64,000 bases of DNA from Prochlorococcus sp. AG-347-I19. Its GTDB lineage: Bacteria; Cyanobacteriota; Cyanobacteriia; PCC-6307; Cyanobiaceae. The position numbers were made by a program, and so were the translations under genes. Where the stretch lies: assembly GCA_003279105.1 (NCBI GenBank), contig QCBO01000004.1, positions 28,588-92,587 on the forward strand. The letters run 5' to 3'. The notes below the pieces were generated by a model. That model was not told the DNA's origin and ran no database searches. It saw nothing but the letters and a program-made list of their open reading frames with translations. Below are positions 29,200 to 39,453 of this stretch, piece by piece (the first letter of the stretch is position 1; each line of letters begins with the position of its first letter).

Positions 29200-30427
29200 A
29201 CCTCTTGATTATTTTTTTTCCAATTTGCAAAATTTTTCCTTCCAAATCATTTTTTGAATTAAAAACTAAATCAGGATTTATTACTTTCTGACTTTCAATT
29301 TTTACACCCCCACCTTTAATAGATCTTTTGGATTCGCTGCTTGATTTGAAAAGTTTGAGAGCACTTAACAAGTAAAAAAACTTTACTGGAAAAACTATTT
29401 CTTTTAAAGAAATCTCTGGAATTTCTCCAACTTTTTCTTTTTGTCCAAGGAATAATTTTTCGCTGTTTGATTGCGCGTTTAATGCTTCTTCAGCCCCATG
29501 GAATAAAGTAGTAACTTCTAAAGCCATTCTTCTTTGTAATTCACGAGGATTTGAGTTTTCAAGAAAACTTAAATCTAATTCAGTAAGTAATTCAAAATAA
29601 GTAGGTATTATATTATCTGGTACTTTTTCTAATTTTGAATACATTGAAAGAGGATCTTCAGTCAAACCGACGGTGTTAAATTCAGATTTACTCATCTTCT
29701 TAATCCCATCTAAACCTGTCAAAATTGGCAGCAGAACCCCAAATTGAGGGTCTTGTTTAAAATGCCTTTGAAGATCTCTTCCTATTGCAATATTAAATTT
29801 CTGATCTGTACCTCCAAGCTCAATATCTGATTGAACAACTACCGAATCGTAACCTTGTAATAGTGGATATAGGAATTCATGCAAAGCAATTGGTACTTGC
29901 GAAGTGTACCTTTTATTAAATTCCTCCTTAGCTAGCATTTGACTAACTGTTGTACTACCCATTAATTCAATTATCGAATTAAGATTTAATCCTTTTAACC
30001 ATTCACTGTTATATCTAATTTCTATTCTATCTTTTGAATCAAAATCTAAAATAGATTCATTAGCTGGCTTTCCCATCCCTAGTTGGGTTAAGTATGTTTT
30101 TGCATTATCCTTAACTTGTTTTTCCGATAACTGGACTCTTGTTTTGTTTTTTCCGGTTGGGTCTCCAATTTGAGCAGTAAAATCTCCAATAATTAGAACT
30201 GCAATATGTCCATTATCTTGGAATGCTCTAAGTTTTTTAAACAATATACTGTGCCCAAGATGAATATCTGTTCCAGTTGGATCGATCCCTAGTTTAACTC
30301 TTAATTTTTTATTATTTTTTTTCGCATGATCAATCATCTCCGAAAAGGTTTGATCTGTTCCCTTAATTGGAAAATATTCTTCTATTCCTCTTGACAGCCA
30401 TGATGGCAATATTAAATTATCTGACAT
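29189..30427 (-). CDS. tyrS: Tyrosyl-tRNA synthetase
   Basis: The 412-residue class I synthetase shows the HIGH-type motif in [15 protein letters not shown], the tyrosine pocket [19 protein letters not shown] and the KMSKS loop (KKMSKSEFN). A C-terminal S4-like RNA-binding domain ([12 protein letters not shown]) is present. The length fits the bacterial TyrRS subgroup with the KMSKS form. It forms a unit with pyrF downstream. Confidence 0.96.
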   Translation of the reverse strand: MSDNLILPSWLSRGIEEYFPIKGTDQTFSEMIDHAKKNNKKLRVKLGIDPTGTDIHLGHSILFKKLRAFQDNGHIAVLIIGDFTAQIGDPTGKNKTRVQLSEKQVKDNAKTYLTQLGMGKPANESILDFDSKDRIEIRYNSEWLKGLNLNSIIELMGSTTVSQMLAKEEFNKRYTSQVPIALHEFLYPLLQGYDSVVVQSDIELGGTDQKFNIAIGRDLQRHFKQDPQFGVLLPILTGLDGIKKMSKSEFNTVGLTEDPLSMYSKLEKVPDNIIPTYFELLTELDLSFLENSNPRELQRRMALEVTTLFHGAEEALNAQSNSEKLFLGQKEKVGEIPEISLKEIVFPVKFFYLLSALKLFKSSSESKRSIKGGGVKIESQKVINPDLVFNSKNDLEGKILQIGKKIIKRFEN

Positions 30428-30446
30428 GAAGGTTTATAAGTTTAAT

Positions 30447-30770
30447 CTAAGAAGTTTTATCAAGTTCATCCTTCATTCTTATTAAGGTTTTATTCATTTG
30501 ATCAAACATTTGATCAGGAGTAATCCCAAATTGACTTAACTGTGTCTTTAATTGTTCTACGGTCATTTTTGCTTGAAAATCTTCTGATAATTCAAATCTC
30601 TTCATAAAAACCTTATAACGATCCATAAGAGATTCCATTTTTTTTATGAACATTTTTTTCCCTTCTCTGTCAAATTTTCCATAATCAGAACCAAGTTTCA
30701 TAAGTTCTTGGTAGTCTGTAAAGAGCTTTTTAGCTTCTTCTTGAACGATGTCAGACTCGAAGAATCCCAT
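30447..30770 (-). CDS. DUF1825-family conserved cyanobacterial protein
   Basis: The 107-residue, mostly helical protein begins MGFFESDIVQEEAKKLFTDY and is rich in charged residues and Met, with no membrane helix. I assign it to DUF1825, a family found throughout cyanobacteria; function unknown. It has a good Shine-Dalgarno (GGAGG nine bases before the ATG), unusual in this genome. A duplicated copy of its first codons lies 292 bases upstream (31030-31062). Confidence 0.85.
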   Translation of the reverse strand: MGFFESDIVQEEAKKLFTDYQELMKLGSDYGKFDREGKKMFIKKMESLMDRYKVFMKRFELSEDFQAKMTVEQLKTQLSQFGITPDQMFDQMNKTLIRMKDELDKTS

Positions 30771-30805
30771 CCTTATATTCCTCCCTCTAATCTCTGAGAA
30801 ACATT

Positions 30806-30811
30806 ATTATA
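30806..30811 (-). promoter_or_regulatory. -10 box of the DUF1825 gene
   Basis: A perfect TATAAT on the minus strand lies 35 bases before the start codon at 30770. Predicted transcription start is near 30799, followed by the GGAGG ribosome site. The -35 region is weak. Confidence 0.45.
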
Positions 30812-30842
30812 ACTGACTTGATGATTTTGAATCATGAATAAT

Positions 30843-30905
30843 AAAGTTGGTGCGGTACAACTTTTAATATTTTTCACTTCCTGATACCAAAGGATTTGAA
30901 GTGAA
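30843..30905. other. Two adjacent stem-loops in the 442-base gap before the GIY-YIG gene
   Basis: Stem 1 pairs AAAGTTG (30843-30849) with CAACTTT (30858-30864) around an eight-base loop and is followed by a T-rich run. Stem 2 pairs TTCACTTC (30873-30880) with GAAGTGAA (30898-30905), eight perfect pairs. They could be a terminator or part of a small RNA on either strand. The rest of the gap 30771-31212 holds the DUF1825 promoter and the relic ORF at 31030-31062; otherwise nothing seen. Confidence 0.35.
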
Positions 30906-31029
30906 GTTGCACTCGTGTTTTCCTAAACTAATCTATTTTACCAAGAATTGAAAGGTAGAAAATACTACCTAAATTTTTTAAACATGAAAATTTAGATATA
31001 AATTTTAAAATTATTTTTTTATGTTTAAT

Positions 31030-31062
31030 TTATGAGGTTTTCTCTGACTCAAAGAATCCCAT
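31030..31062 (-). pseudogene. Relic copy of the DUF1825 gene start (ten codons)
   Basis: The minus strand reads MGFFESEKTS then stop. The first six residues equal those of the intact DUF1825 protein, and 16 of 17 bases match between 31046-31062 and 30754-30770. A -10-like TATAAT lies at 31095-31100. After codon 7 no similarity remains. It looks like the remains of a partial duplication, but a short functional leader cannot be excluded. Confidence 0.35.
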
Positions 31063-31212
31063 TTCTATTTTTTTCTTCGCAATATTAAGGCTCAATTATA
31101 AAATAACAAGAATCTTTTAAATTGATTAGAACATTAATAAATTTTAGTTTATAAATAATTCTTTGATTTATATTTTTTTAGAATTAAATTTAGTAGACAT
31201 GTTTCATAAATA

Positions 31213-31824
31213 TTGGAAAAATTTAACGTAAATAATATTTCAAACCAACATAGGCAATTTGAATTATTTGGTTCAAATGTAAATACATCAATTAATTTTC
31301 AACACTCAAATAATCTAAAAATCAAAGGCGAAAACCTTACTGAATGGAGAAATAGAATATATAATTACCAATTCAAAATTTCAAAAGAAACTCACAATAA
31401 AACTTTGAAACAAACAAGTCTTCCTTTTAATACAATTACCAATGAAAGAAAAATTGATCCTTTTTCCCTGCAGCCATTATCATTGAACTTTTGGAGAACC
31501 AATCAATATATACACAATGGGCCAGCAATGTATTTTGTAATTGACTCGATGGAGAGTTCGAAAATAATCCTATACATAGGAGAAACAAATTCAGCAAATA
31601 AGAGATGGAAGGGAGTACATGACTGTAAAAATTACCTCATGAACTATAAAGAAGCCCTTGCTCATAACAAACTCTCAAGTCACCAAGATATTCGTTTCTT
31701 CTTGGATGTACCTAAAGAAGTAAAATTAAGACGTAAATTAGAACAGCAACTGATATATTTATGGTTACCACCTTTTAATAAAGAAACTCGAGATAGGTGG
31801 TCAACTACTTTCACAAACAACTAA
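31213..31824 (+). CDS. Orphan GIY-YIG-like nuclease-domain protein
   Basis: The C-terminal half (about residues 105-190) has the GIY-YIG pattern: AMYFVIDSM, then ILYIGETNSANKRWKG, and after a gap LRRKLEQQLIYLWLPPFN, where the Glu may be the metal-binding residue. The N-terminal about 100 residues have no recognisable domain and are Asn-rich. GIY-YIG domains cut DNA in repair, restriction or mobile introns. Here no methylase or mobile element is adjacent, so its role is unknown. The start is TTG at 31213; later starts would not touch the domain. Confidence 0.7.
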   Translation: MEKFNVNNISNQHRQFELFGSNVNTSINFQHSNNLKIKGENLTEWRNRIYNYQFKISKETHNKTLKQTSLPFNTITNERKIDPFSLQPLSLNFWRTNQYIHNGPAMYFVIDSMESSKIILYIGETNSANKRWKGVHDCKNYLMNYKEALAHNKLSSHQDIRFFLDVPKEVKLRRKLEQQLIYLWLPPFNKETRDRWSTTFTNN

Positions 31825-31848
31825 AAGTTAATTTAATCTATTTTACAA

Positions 31849-33321
31849 ATGCAATTTTCCACATTCCAAGAAAATCTAGATAACTGGCAAGGTGCTTCAT
31901 TAATTTTTGGAGTTTTAGAAGGAGAAATTGCGAGACAACTTGAAAATATAGAGTTTGTAGTTGACCCAAAATTATTACTAAAAAAAATTTCTCAAAAAAA
32001 ATTCAAAGGAGAAATAGGGGAAACTTTAAGCTTTGAATTTTTAGATCAAAAATTAGAAACTTTAATTGTAATTGGTCTTGGCAAATCAAAAGACCTAAAT
32101 AAAAGTGATATAGAAAACTCTATAGGAAATCTACTCAGGAAAATTGTTGATAAAAATGAAAAAATCAGCATTATGCTACCTTGGGAATTAATAAATTCAC
32201 AACTGGAAATAAATCAATTAGCAGAGTCAGCCAGATTATCTACCTATAAGGACAACAGATTCAATAAGAAAAAAGATGAAAAGAAAGTTCTTAAAGAAAT
32301 AGAGTTTTTGAATTTAAAAAAATCTGAGAATATTAGCTTTGAAGAGACTACACAAATATGTGAAGGTGTAGAACTAGCTAGAAGACTTGTAGCCGCCCCT
32401 CCAAATAGTCTTACACCTCAGGAAATGTCTATACAAGCATCTCAAATAGCTAAAGATCATGGTTTGGAAATAAAAATTTTAGAGGCAAAAGATTGTGAAG
32501 ATTTAGGAATGGGTGCATATTTAGCTGTAGCAAAAGGTTCTGACCTAGATCCTAAATTTATACATCTTACTTTAAAGTCAGAGGGGCCTATAAAAGAAAA
32601 GATTGCTCTTGTTGGGAAGGGTTTAACCTTTGACTCTGGAGGATACAACCTGAAGGTAGGAGCATCTCAAATTGAAATGATGAAATATGATATGGGCGGA
32701 AGCGCTGCAGTTTTAGGAGCAGCAAAAGCACTTGGAGCAATAAAACCAAAAGGATTAGAAATTCATTTTATTGTGGCATCTTGCGAAAACATGATAAATG
32801 GATCTGCAGTACATCCTGGAGATGTAGTTAAAGCCTCTAATGGTAAGACAATTGAAATAAATAACACTGATGCAGAGGGTAGACTAACATTAGCTGATGC
32901 TTTAACTTTCGCATCAAATTTAAAACCGGATTCAATAATAGATCTCGCAACTTTAACAGGAGCTATTGTTGTTGCATTAGGGAATGATGTAGCTGGATTC
33001 TGGAGCAATAATGATGATCTAGTAAATGACCTAAAAGCTGCATCAGCCCAGTGTGGGGAAGATTTATGGCAAATGCCTTTACAAAAATCTTATAAAGAAG
33101 GTTTAAAGTCACATATAGCTGACATGAAAAATACAGGTCCTAGAGCAGGTGGGTCAATAACTGCTGCTTTGTTTTTAGAAGAATTCTTTGACAAAGAGAT
33201 TAAATGGGCTCATATTGATATTGCTGGGACTTGTTGGACTGATAAGAATAAGGGGATTCACCCATCAGGTGCAACCGGTTTTGGAGTTAAAACTCTTGTT
33301 CAATGGATTAAAAATAAATAA
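31849..33321 (+). CDS. pepA: Leucyl aminopeptidase (M17) PepA
   Basis: PepA removes N-terminal residues from peptides using two metal ions. The 490 residues include [16 protein letters not shown] (metal and catalytic Lys region) and the M17 signature [14 protein letters not shown]. Hexameric, cytoplasmic. It ends nine bases from the convergent msrA gene. Confidence 0.96.
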   Translation: MQFSTFQENLDNWQGASLIFGVLEGEIARQLENIEFVVDPKLLLKKISQKKFKGEIGETLSFEFLDQKLETLIVIGLGKSKDLNKSDIENSIGNLLRKIVDKNEKISIMLPWELINSQLEINQLAESARLSTYKDNRFNKKKDEKKVLKEIEFLNLKKSENISFEETTQICEGVELARRLVAAPPNSLTPQEMSIQASQIAKDHGLEIKILEAKDCEDLGMGAYLAVAKGSDLDPKFIHLTLKSEGPIKEKIALVGKGLTFDSGGYNLKVGASQIEMMKYDMGGSAAVLGAAKALGAIKPKGLEIHFIVASCENMINGSAVHPGDVVKASNGKTIEINNTDAEGRLTLADALTFASNLKPDSIIDLATLTGAIVVALGNDVAGFWSNNDDLVNDLKAASAQCGEDLWQMPLQKSYKEGLKSHIADMKNTGPRAGGSITAALFLEEFFDKEIKWAHIDIAGTCWTDKNKGIHPSGATGFGVKTLVQWIKNK

Positions 33322-33330
33322 CTATTTAAA

Positions 33331-33933
33331 TCATTCATCCCAAAGATTTGTTGATCTAGCGTTATCGCCCCATAATTTATCCAACCTCTGATCTCTCCCA
33401 CATGAGAATCTATAGAACTTATATTTTAATTCATTTCTCTCAGCAAAATCCTGATGATATTCTTCAGCCAACCAAAATTGACCTTTTGATTTTAGTTCTA
33501 CAGATATTTTTTCTAATGGCACACGCAATTCATTAGAGGCCGAAACAATTCCATTTATTGCATCACTTTCCTCAGTTGCATCTTTGAAAAAAATTACTGG
33601 CCTATAAGAATCTCCACGATCACAAAATTGACCCTCGCCGTCCAGAGGATCAATATTTCTAAAATAGAGCCTAAGTATCTCTGGTAAAGTTATCAATTTG
33701 GAATCATAGTCTACCAAAACCACTTCCTGATGTCCTTCATGATTTTCGTATGTAGGATTTTGCAAATCTCCACCTGAATAACCACTTTGTACAAAATTTA
33801 TCCCCTTTAATGACTCTAAATCATGTTCTAAACACCAAAAACAACCTCCTGCAAGAATCAATTCCTCTGCAAAAGCATTTAGAGGATTAATAAATATTGA
33901 AAGAGCAATTATTAGAGGTAAGAAATATTTCAT
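33331..33933 (-). CDS. msrA: Exported peptide-methionine (S)-S-oxide reductase MsrA
   Basis: MsrA repairs oxidised methionine. The 200-residue protein has an N-terminal signal peptide (MKYFLPLIIALSIFINPLNA) and then the active-site GGCFWCLEHDLESLKG with catalytic Cys31. GYSGG and a late EEYHQDFAERN (in place of the usual EDYHQQYLxKN) follow. The signal peptide implies action in the periplasm or thylakoid lumen. It is the last gene of the minus-strand lpx run, 16 bases after lpxB. Confidence 0.93.
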   Translation of the reverse strand: MKYFLPLIIALSIFINPLNAFAEELILAGGCFWCLEHDLESLKGINFVQSGYSGGDLQNPTYENHEGHQEVVLVDYDSKLITLPEILRLYFRNIDPLDGEGQFCDRGDSYRPVIFFKDATEESDAINGIVSASNELRVPLEKISVELKSKGQFWLAEEYHQDFAERNELKYKFYRFSCGRDQRLDKLWGDNARSTNLWDE

Positions 33934-33949
33934 TTTTTTATTATAAAGT

Positions 33950-35128
33950 TCAAATAATGGAATTAATAATCTCTTTAGCAGCTCTCTGGACTACGCCCTC
34001 TTCTCCTAATTCTTTTTTTAAAAAAGCATAACCTTTTTTAATTTTTATTTTTTCTGACTTCCCATCAAGAATCCTACAAGATTTGTAAAAAATTTTCTTT
34101 TCGTCAAACTCTCTCTGCACAAACTCAGGGATTATTAATTTATTAACTAACAAATTTACAGGAGAAATAAATTTTACTTTAAAATTGAGAATTATTTTAG
34201 CAATAAAAGCAGTTACCCTACTCACTCTATAACCAACAATCTGAGGGATTCCATATAAAGCTAATTCCATATTAACTGTCCCAGATTTACAAAGAGCAAT
34301 TTTAGTGAGGGAATAAATATAGGGCTTTAATTTTGCACTATCTTTTTGAGAAATAACAAGTCCTTTAACTTGATATTTTCTAAAAGCTTTTTTGAATATT
34401 TCATCAAAAGCCTTTCGACAGGAGGGGATATAGACAACCAAACTTGGATATTTTTGTTGTAATTTTCTAGCCGCCAGCATAAAAGTAGGTAATATATATC
34501 TCAATTCTTGAGATCTTGATGCAGGCATTAAAAGTAGAATATTTTGATCTGGGCGCAGGCTTAGAATAGTTCGAGCATCTTTCTTTAGCGGAAGTTTTTT
34601 TGTTAAATCAATCATTGGATGTCCAACCCACAAAACGTTTCCACCTCTCTTTTTATAAAATGCTGCTTCTTTCTTAAAAATCGCAAATATTTTATCAGAA
34701 AAATTTATTAAATTTGTCGTGCTATTATTCCCAACCCTCCAAGCCCATTCTTGAGGTGCAATATAGTAAAAAATTGGAATTTTAGTCTTCGATTTTTTTA
34801 ATTTTGTTCCAATTTTTATATTTGGACCCATATAGTCAATCAAAATTAAGCAATCTGGAGGGTATTTTTTTAATAATTTATAAAATCTTCTTTGAATTAT
34901 TATTGTTGGAATAATAAGAGGTAAAGCCTCCCAAATTCCTATTGCACTAATTGATGTAGTATCTTGAATAATTTTTACACCTTCTTTCCTCATCCTTTCC
35001 CCGCCTAATCCGCAAATTTCTAAATCTATAGATTTTTTTTTAGCTTCATCTAATAATGCTTTTGATAACAAACTTCCGTGCAAATCTCCAGAGACTTCTC
35101 CAGTACTTATAAAGATCTTTTTATTCAT
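33950..35128 (-). CDS. lpxB: Lipid-A-disaccharide synthase LpxB
   Basis: LpxB (GT19) joins UDP-diacylglucosamine and lipid X at the inner membrane. The 392-residue protein starts ISTGEVSGDLHGSLL, a family hallmark, and contains WVGHPMIDL and LCKSGTVNMELALYG. It overlaps lpxA by four bases. Confidence 0.95.
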   Translation of the reverse strand: MNKKIFISTGEVSGDLHGSLLSKALLDEAKKKSIDLEICGLGGERMRKEGVKIIQDTTSISAIGIWEALPLIIPTIIIQRRFYKLLKKYPPDCLILIDYMGPNIKIGTKLKKSKTKIPIFYYIAPQEWAWRVGNNSTTNLINFSDKIFAIFKKEAAFYKKRGGNVLWVGHPMIDLTKKLPLKKDARTILSLRPDQNILLLMPASRSQELRYILPTFMLAARKLQQKYPSLVVYIPSCRKAFDEIFKKAFRKYQVKGLVISQKDSAKLKPYIYSLTKIALCKSGTVNMELALYGIPQIVGYRVSRVTAFIAKIILNFKVKFISPVNLLVNKLIIPEFVQREFDEKKIFYKSCRILDGKSEKIKIKKGYAFLKKELGEEGVVQRAAKEIINSII

Positions 35129-35979
35129 ACATTCACTACAGGCATTGGTCCCCTTCTTTCTTTAGATATTGATTCTTTTAAAAAACTACATAATCTTGAA
35201 GATGAAAGATCTAATTCTCCTTTCATTACTTTTTCTAAAGAATTTGAAATAGTATCATTAGATTTAAAAAGTAGATTCCAAGTACTTTGAAGTAATTTTA
35301 AGTCAAAATTTTTATTTTCCATTAAACCACTTCTCTTTATTCCAATCCTATTTAAACCTCTTAATCTTCCTGGATGCCCTTCGGCCAAGCAAAAAGGAGG
35401 TACATCTCTATCTACTCTAGTCATCCCTCCAATCATTGCTAAATATCCAATATGTACAAACTGATGAATACCTAAACAACCGCCAATAATAGCTTTATCT
35501 TCAATCTTTACATGGCCTGCAACTTGAACACTATTTGATAAAACTATCCTATTACCAAGTTCACAATTATGGCCGATATGAGTGTAAGCCATCAACAAAT
35601 TATTATTTCCAATAATTGTTTTTTCTCCTTCATCAGTTGCCTTATTAATAGTTACACATTCTCTGAAAGTATTATTATCACCAATAATTACTTCAGTATG
35701 GGCCCCTTTATATTTAAGATCCTGGGGATCGAGACCTATAAAAACACTTGGGAAAACTTTATTGTTAGTACCAATTTGAGTTCTTCCTGAAATAACAGCA
35801 TTCGGTCCTATTTCGGTTCCTTTCCCGATAGTCACATCAGGACCGATAATAGCTCCTTGAGAAACAATAACCCCATCATGTAATTCAGCGCTTGGATCAA
35901 CAAAAGCATTTGGATGCACTTTTACGCCACTAAAGCTTGAGTTCAATTCAATATTTTTATGATCCATATCCCTAATCAA
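35125..35979 (-). CDS. lpxA: UDP-N-acetylglucosamine O-acyltransferase LpxA
   Basis: LpxA is a left-handed beta-helix enzyme that adds a 3-hydroxyacyl chain to UDP-GlcNAc, the first lipid A step. The 284 residues show hexapeptide repeats ([19 protein letters not shown] onward) and the catalytic [11 protein letters not shown]is. The C-terminal helical domain ends near residue 284. A possibly better start ATG lies four codons after the annotated one. It overlaps fabZ by eight bases. Confidence 0.95.
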   Translation of the reverse strand: MIRDMDHKNIELNSSFSGVKVHPNAFVDPSAELHDGVIVSQGAIIGPDVTIGKGTEIGPNAVISGRTQIGTNNKVFPSVFIGLDPQDLKYKGAHTEVIIGDNNTFRECVTINKATDEGEKTIIGNNNLLMAYTHIGHNCELGNRIVLSNSVQVAGHVKIEDKAIIGGCLGIHQFVHIGYLAMIGGMTRVDRDVPPFCLAEGHPGRLRGLNRIGIKRSGLMENKNFDLKLLQSTWNLLFKSNDTISNSLEKVMKGELDLSSSRLCSFLKESISKERRGPMPVVNV

Positions 35980-36430
35980 CTAATGAAAACATTAATTCTC
36001 CAGCACAAACCAACTTCCCATCAACATGCGCCTCACCTTTAACCTTCCCAAATCTTTGTCTTTTAATAGACAATAACTCACAAGAAATTATCAATTGATC
36101 TCCCGGCACAACTGGTTTTCTGAATTTAACATTATTGATTCCAGCAAAGACAAAAAGTCCTTTAGGAAGATCAGGCATTTGCGTTACAATTATTCCACCA
36201 ACTTGAGCCATTGATTCAACAATAAGAACCCCAGGCATTAAGGGTCTCTCAGGGAAATGTCCCTGAAATTGAGGCTCGTTTATAGTTACATTTTTTACTG
36301 CAACCGCTTTCTCCCCAGGAATATGTTCTATAACTTTGTCCACAAGTGCGAAAGGATATCTGTGAGGTAACAAACCTAGTATGTGCTCAGAAGAAAGTTG
36401 ATTATTTTCACTGGATAATTTCTTTTCCAA
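35972..36430 (-). CDS. fabZ: 3-hydroxyacyl-ACP dehydratase FabZ
   Basis: FabZ dehydrates 3-hydroxyacyl-ACP in fatty-acid elongation. The 152-residue hot-dog protein has [14 protein letters not shown] with the catalytic His and [18 protein letters not shown] with the acidic residue. It sits between lpxC and lpxA, where it balances acyl chains between fatty acid and lipid A synthesis. Confidence 0.96.
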   Translation of the reverse strand: MEKKLSSENNQLSSEHILGLLPHRYPFALVDKVIEHIPGEKAVAVKNVTINEPQFQGHFPERPLMPGVLIVESMAQVGGIIVTQMPDLPKGLFVFAGINNVKFRKPVVPGDQLIISCELLSIKRQRFGKVKGEAHVDGKLVCAGELMFSLVD

Positions 36431-36447
36431 AACAATTAGAGATAAAG

Positions 36448-37284
36448 TTAATTTTTTAGCGATGAGGCCAATAAAGAATTTAAAGAATGTGATCCTTTAT
36501 AAACTAAAATTTGGGCCTTAGGTAACCCTACCAAAGCCAAGTCCCCAATTAGGTCTAAAATTTTATGTCTTATTGGTTCATTATCAAATCTTAATGGCGG
36601 ATTAACCCATTTATCACCGTCACAAACAAGGGCATTTTCCAAACTTCCACCTTTAATTAATCCAAGTTCACTTAACTCTTGAAATTGATCCTTAAAACCA
36701 AAAGTCCTTGCTGGAGCGATCATTTCAACGAAATTTTTTGGATTTAAATCAATCACAAAAGTTTGATTTCCAATAGCTTTATAGGAAAAACTTATAGTGG
36801 ATATAATTGTAGTTTTTTCAGATGGAGTTGCTGCTATTACTGAGCCTTCTTTATTTAAAATTATAGATTTATTAATCTCTTGAAAAAAATTATCCGGTTT
36901 AGGGGCCTTTTTTATCCCAACTTCTTCGAAATCTTTAACCCACTGAATTGCTGATCCATCTAAAAGTGGAATCTCTTTACCATCAACCTCAATATGAATA
37001 TAACTTAACCCGCACCCAGCCATTGATGATAATAGATGCTCTATAGTATATAAATTTCGTCCTCCCAATTTAACTGCCGTACAAAGCATAGTACTTCCAA
37101 TTAAATCTTGAGTAAGCTTAAAAATCTCGCCAGGTTTATCCCTGAAAGAAACATAATATCCTTCTTTTTCATAAGGAGAAATTGTAACTCTTGTTTTTTC
37201 TCCACTGTGAAGGCCTATACCTTCTCTGGATATAACACCAGCTAAGGTATAACAGGAATCATAATTAGCAGGCCAAGAAAACAC
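36448..37284 (-). CDS. lpxC: UDP-3-O-acyl-N-acetylglucosamine deacetylase LpxC
   Basis: LpxC is the zinc deacetylase committing lipid A synthesis. The 278-residue product has [16 protein letters not shown], the zinc ligand His in [14 protein letters not shown], and the second zinc site in [14 protein letters not shown] (HKxxDxxGD). Its start abuts the end of the Omp85 gene (one-base junction), suggesting coupling. Confidence 0.95.
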   Translation of the reverse strand: MFSWPANYDSCYTLAGVISREGIGLHSGEKTRVTISPYEKEGYYVSFRDKPGEIFKLTQDLIGSTMLCTAVKLGGRNLYTIEHLLSSMAGCGLSYIHIEVDGKEIPLLDGSAIQWVKDFEEVGIKKAPKPDNFFQEINKSIILNKEGSVIAATPSEKTTIISTISFSYKAIGNQTFVIDLNPKNFVEMIAPARTFGFKDQFQELSELGLIKGGSLENALVCDGDKWVNPPLRFDNEPIRHKILDLIGDLALVGLPKAQILVYKGSHSLNSLLASSLKN

Positions 37285-39417
37285 TTAAAACTTCCATCCA
37301 ACTCCAAGTGTATATCTCCAATCTCCACTTAGGTCCTTACTAGCAACATCTAATCTTAATGGCCCTATTGGTGTTTTAACCCCAACCCCTCCTCCAAGCG
37401 AATAACCAGAACCTGATTTCTGTAATAATTTACCAGGTTTTCCTGGGACATCATTTTGAGATCCTAAATCACTTCCTGCATCAACAAATAAGGCTCCTGA
37501 TATCATTCTCCAAATAGGGAATCTATATTCTGCAGTCCCTTCTACAAAACTTTTACTTACAGCTAAATCACAAGATCCCCACCCTCTAATTGATGATGTT
37601 CCTCCCATACAAAATGCCTCATAAGGAGGCAATTCACCAAGAATAGTTCCCACCTTAAATTGAAAACCAATAGCTTGAGGACAATCTTCACTAGTAGCTT
37701 TAGTAGATCTACATGCCTTGGTTAAATTGATAAGTTTTGTAGGTATAAAATAAGAATATGATGCTCTCATTCTATTAAAAGTTGGAGAATTTTTCCCCAT
37801 TGAAACAAACTGTTCTGTACCAAAGGTAAATTTATTCCCCGCAGTTGGGTTAATGGAACTGTTCAAATTATTTCTTGAAGCGCTAGCGATTACACTCACT
37901 AATGTATTTTCTGCAGGGCACGAGCCATCATTTGGAGTAAATCCAATACAGATAATATCATTTATATTTCCCGTTGTTGGAGTTCTATCACCATAAGGTT
38001 TTTTATTGCCATCACCATCAATCATCTTTACTTTCTTAAAATTCATTCCTGCGAGAACTCTCCATTTAGCTACTTTAAATGGATCTCCACCATTTAATGG
38101 CCTTGAGAAAGAAAATCCACCTCCTGTTTTTTCTAAAACTATTGACGAAAAAGTATCAGTGGTTGAAGTACTCGTATCATCTACTGCGTATATGCGCCCA
38201 TTATTTTCACTTTTAAATTCTTGTGGATAATCTCTACTTAAAAAAAGATTTGTTCTAAAAGATGTTTTATGTTTATCTCCTTTAATCCATGGATCAGATA
38301 ATGAAAAATTATAGGTGGTTGAATATTCTCCGAAATTAAGATTCAAATTTGTAGACCATGCTCTTCCAAAAGTATTTGTTTCCTGCAAACCAATTGAAGC
38401 GAAGATACCTGCACCATTGCTATAACCAAGTCCACCTGTTAACGATCCTGTTCTTTGTTCGCTCAAGTCTAAAAAAATTATGACTTGACCAGGATTTAAA
38501 TTATCAGGGCCAAGAGAAACCTTTACATCATCAAATAATGATGTGGCATAGAGTCTACCGATATCAGCTTCTAAAATTTTTCTATTAAAGATGGTGCCAG
38601 GTTGTGTTTTTAATTCTCTCTTTATTACCCAGTCTTTAGTTTTCCCTTTTCTAGGTTTTCCATCAATAATAAATTCACCATCAGAATTTGGGAATCTTAT
38701 TTTTACATCAGATATAATACCCTCAGAAACTTTTAATATTACTTCACCGTTCTCAGAGATTCTATCTGGGCCACTAATTCTCGCTAAAGAATAACCAGCT
38801 TTTTCATAAAGTTCTTTTATTATTTCTATTTTGTTTTGTAATTCTTTTAAGTTAAGAGTTGTCCCATAATAATTTTTAAAAATATCATCTACATATTCAT
38901 TAGAAATTACAGAATTTTTTGGTTTAAGTTCAACTTTTGTCAAAATTGGATTAGGCACTACATTTACTATTAGTCTCACACCTAGTGGCCCATCTTGAGA
39001 CTTTATTTTAACTCCTGAAAACCAACCACTAGCATAAATTGCATTGAGGTCTTTATTTAAAATTAGATTATCAACCATACTTCCAGGCTTTATGCTCATG
39101 GAATCATATGCAGCTAATTCAAGTTTTCTACCCTCAGGATGATTTTCCCAACCTTCGATAATTATTTCTGAGATAAGAACACTTTCTTGACTAATATCAT
39201 TATTATTTTCTGCAAGAAGATTTTTTTTCTCTTTTTTGATATCAACCCCTTGAAATAAAACATTATTAATATTTGGTATTTCTAAGGTTTTTATTGATTG
39301 ATCAACATCATTTGGTAAATACTTAGCCACCAGTTCTGAATTATTTGATATCAAAATCAATGGGGAGCAGGCAACATTTATGAAAACCTTTCCAAATTTT
39401 AAAAAATGTTTTTGCAT
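37285..39417 (-). CDS. Omp85/BamA-family outer-membrane assembly protein
   Basis: The 710-residue protein has a long N-terminal linker, about three POTRA domains (residues about 80-330; e.g. SEIIIEGWENHPEGRKL, LTKVELKPKNSVIS, SDVKIRFPNSDGEF) and a C-terminal beta barrel ending in the usual Phe (GVGWKF). The barrel contains the conserved SSIRGWG motif of the Omp85 L6 loop. It inserts beta-barrel proteins into the outer membrane. Four Cys in two barrel loops (ACRS/EDCPQ and FCMGG/GSCDL) may form disulfides. A clear signal peptide is not obvious (MQKHFLKFGKVFINVAC). Confidence 0.93.
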   Translation of the reverse strand: MQKHFLKFGKVFINVACSPLILISNNSELVAKYLPNDVDQSIKTLEIPNINNVLFQGVDIKKEKKNLLAENNNDISQESVLISEIIIEGWENHPEGRKLELAAYDSMSIKPGSMVDNLILNKDLNAIYASGWFSGVKIKSQDGPLGVRLIVNVVPNPILTKVELKPKNSVISNEYVDDIFKNYYGTTLNLKELQNKIEIIKELYEKAGYSLARISGPDRISENGEVILKVSEGIISDVKIRFPNSDGEFIIDGKPRKGKTKDWVIKRELKTQPGTIFNRKILEADIGRLYATSLFDDVKVSLGPDNLNPGQVIIFLDLSEQRTGSLTGGLGYSNGAGIFASIGLQETNTFGRAWSTNLNLNFGEYSTTYNFSLSDPWIKGDKHKTSFRTNLFLSRDYPQEFKSENNGRIYAVDDTSTSTTDTFSSIVLEKTGGGFSFSRPLNGGDPFKVAKWRVLAGMNFKKVKMIDGDGNKKPYGDRTPTTGNINDIICIGFTPNDGSCPAENTLVSVIASASRNNLNSSINPTAGNKFTFGTEQFVSMGKNSPTFNRMRASYSYFIPTKLINLTKACRSTKATSEDCPQAIGFQFKVGTILGELPPYEAFCMGGTSSIRGWGSCDLAVSKSFVEGTAEYRFPIWRMISGALFVDAGSDLGSQNDVPGKPGKLLQKSGSGYSLGGGVGVKTPIGPLRLDVASKDLSGDWRYTLGVGWKF

Positions 39418-39453
39418 ATTACTTGTGATTAAGATGAGTAGGTCATTATTTAT

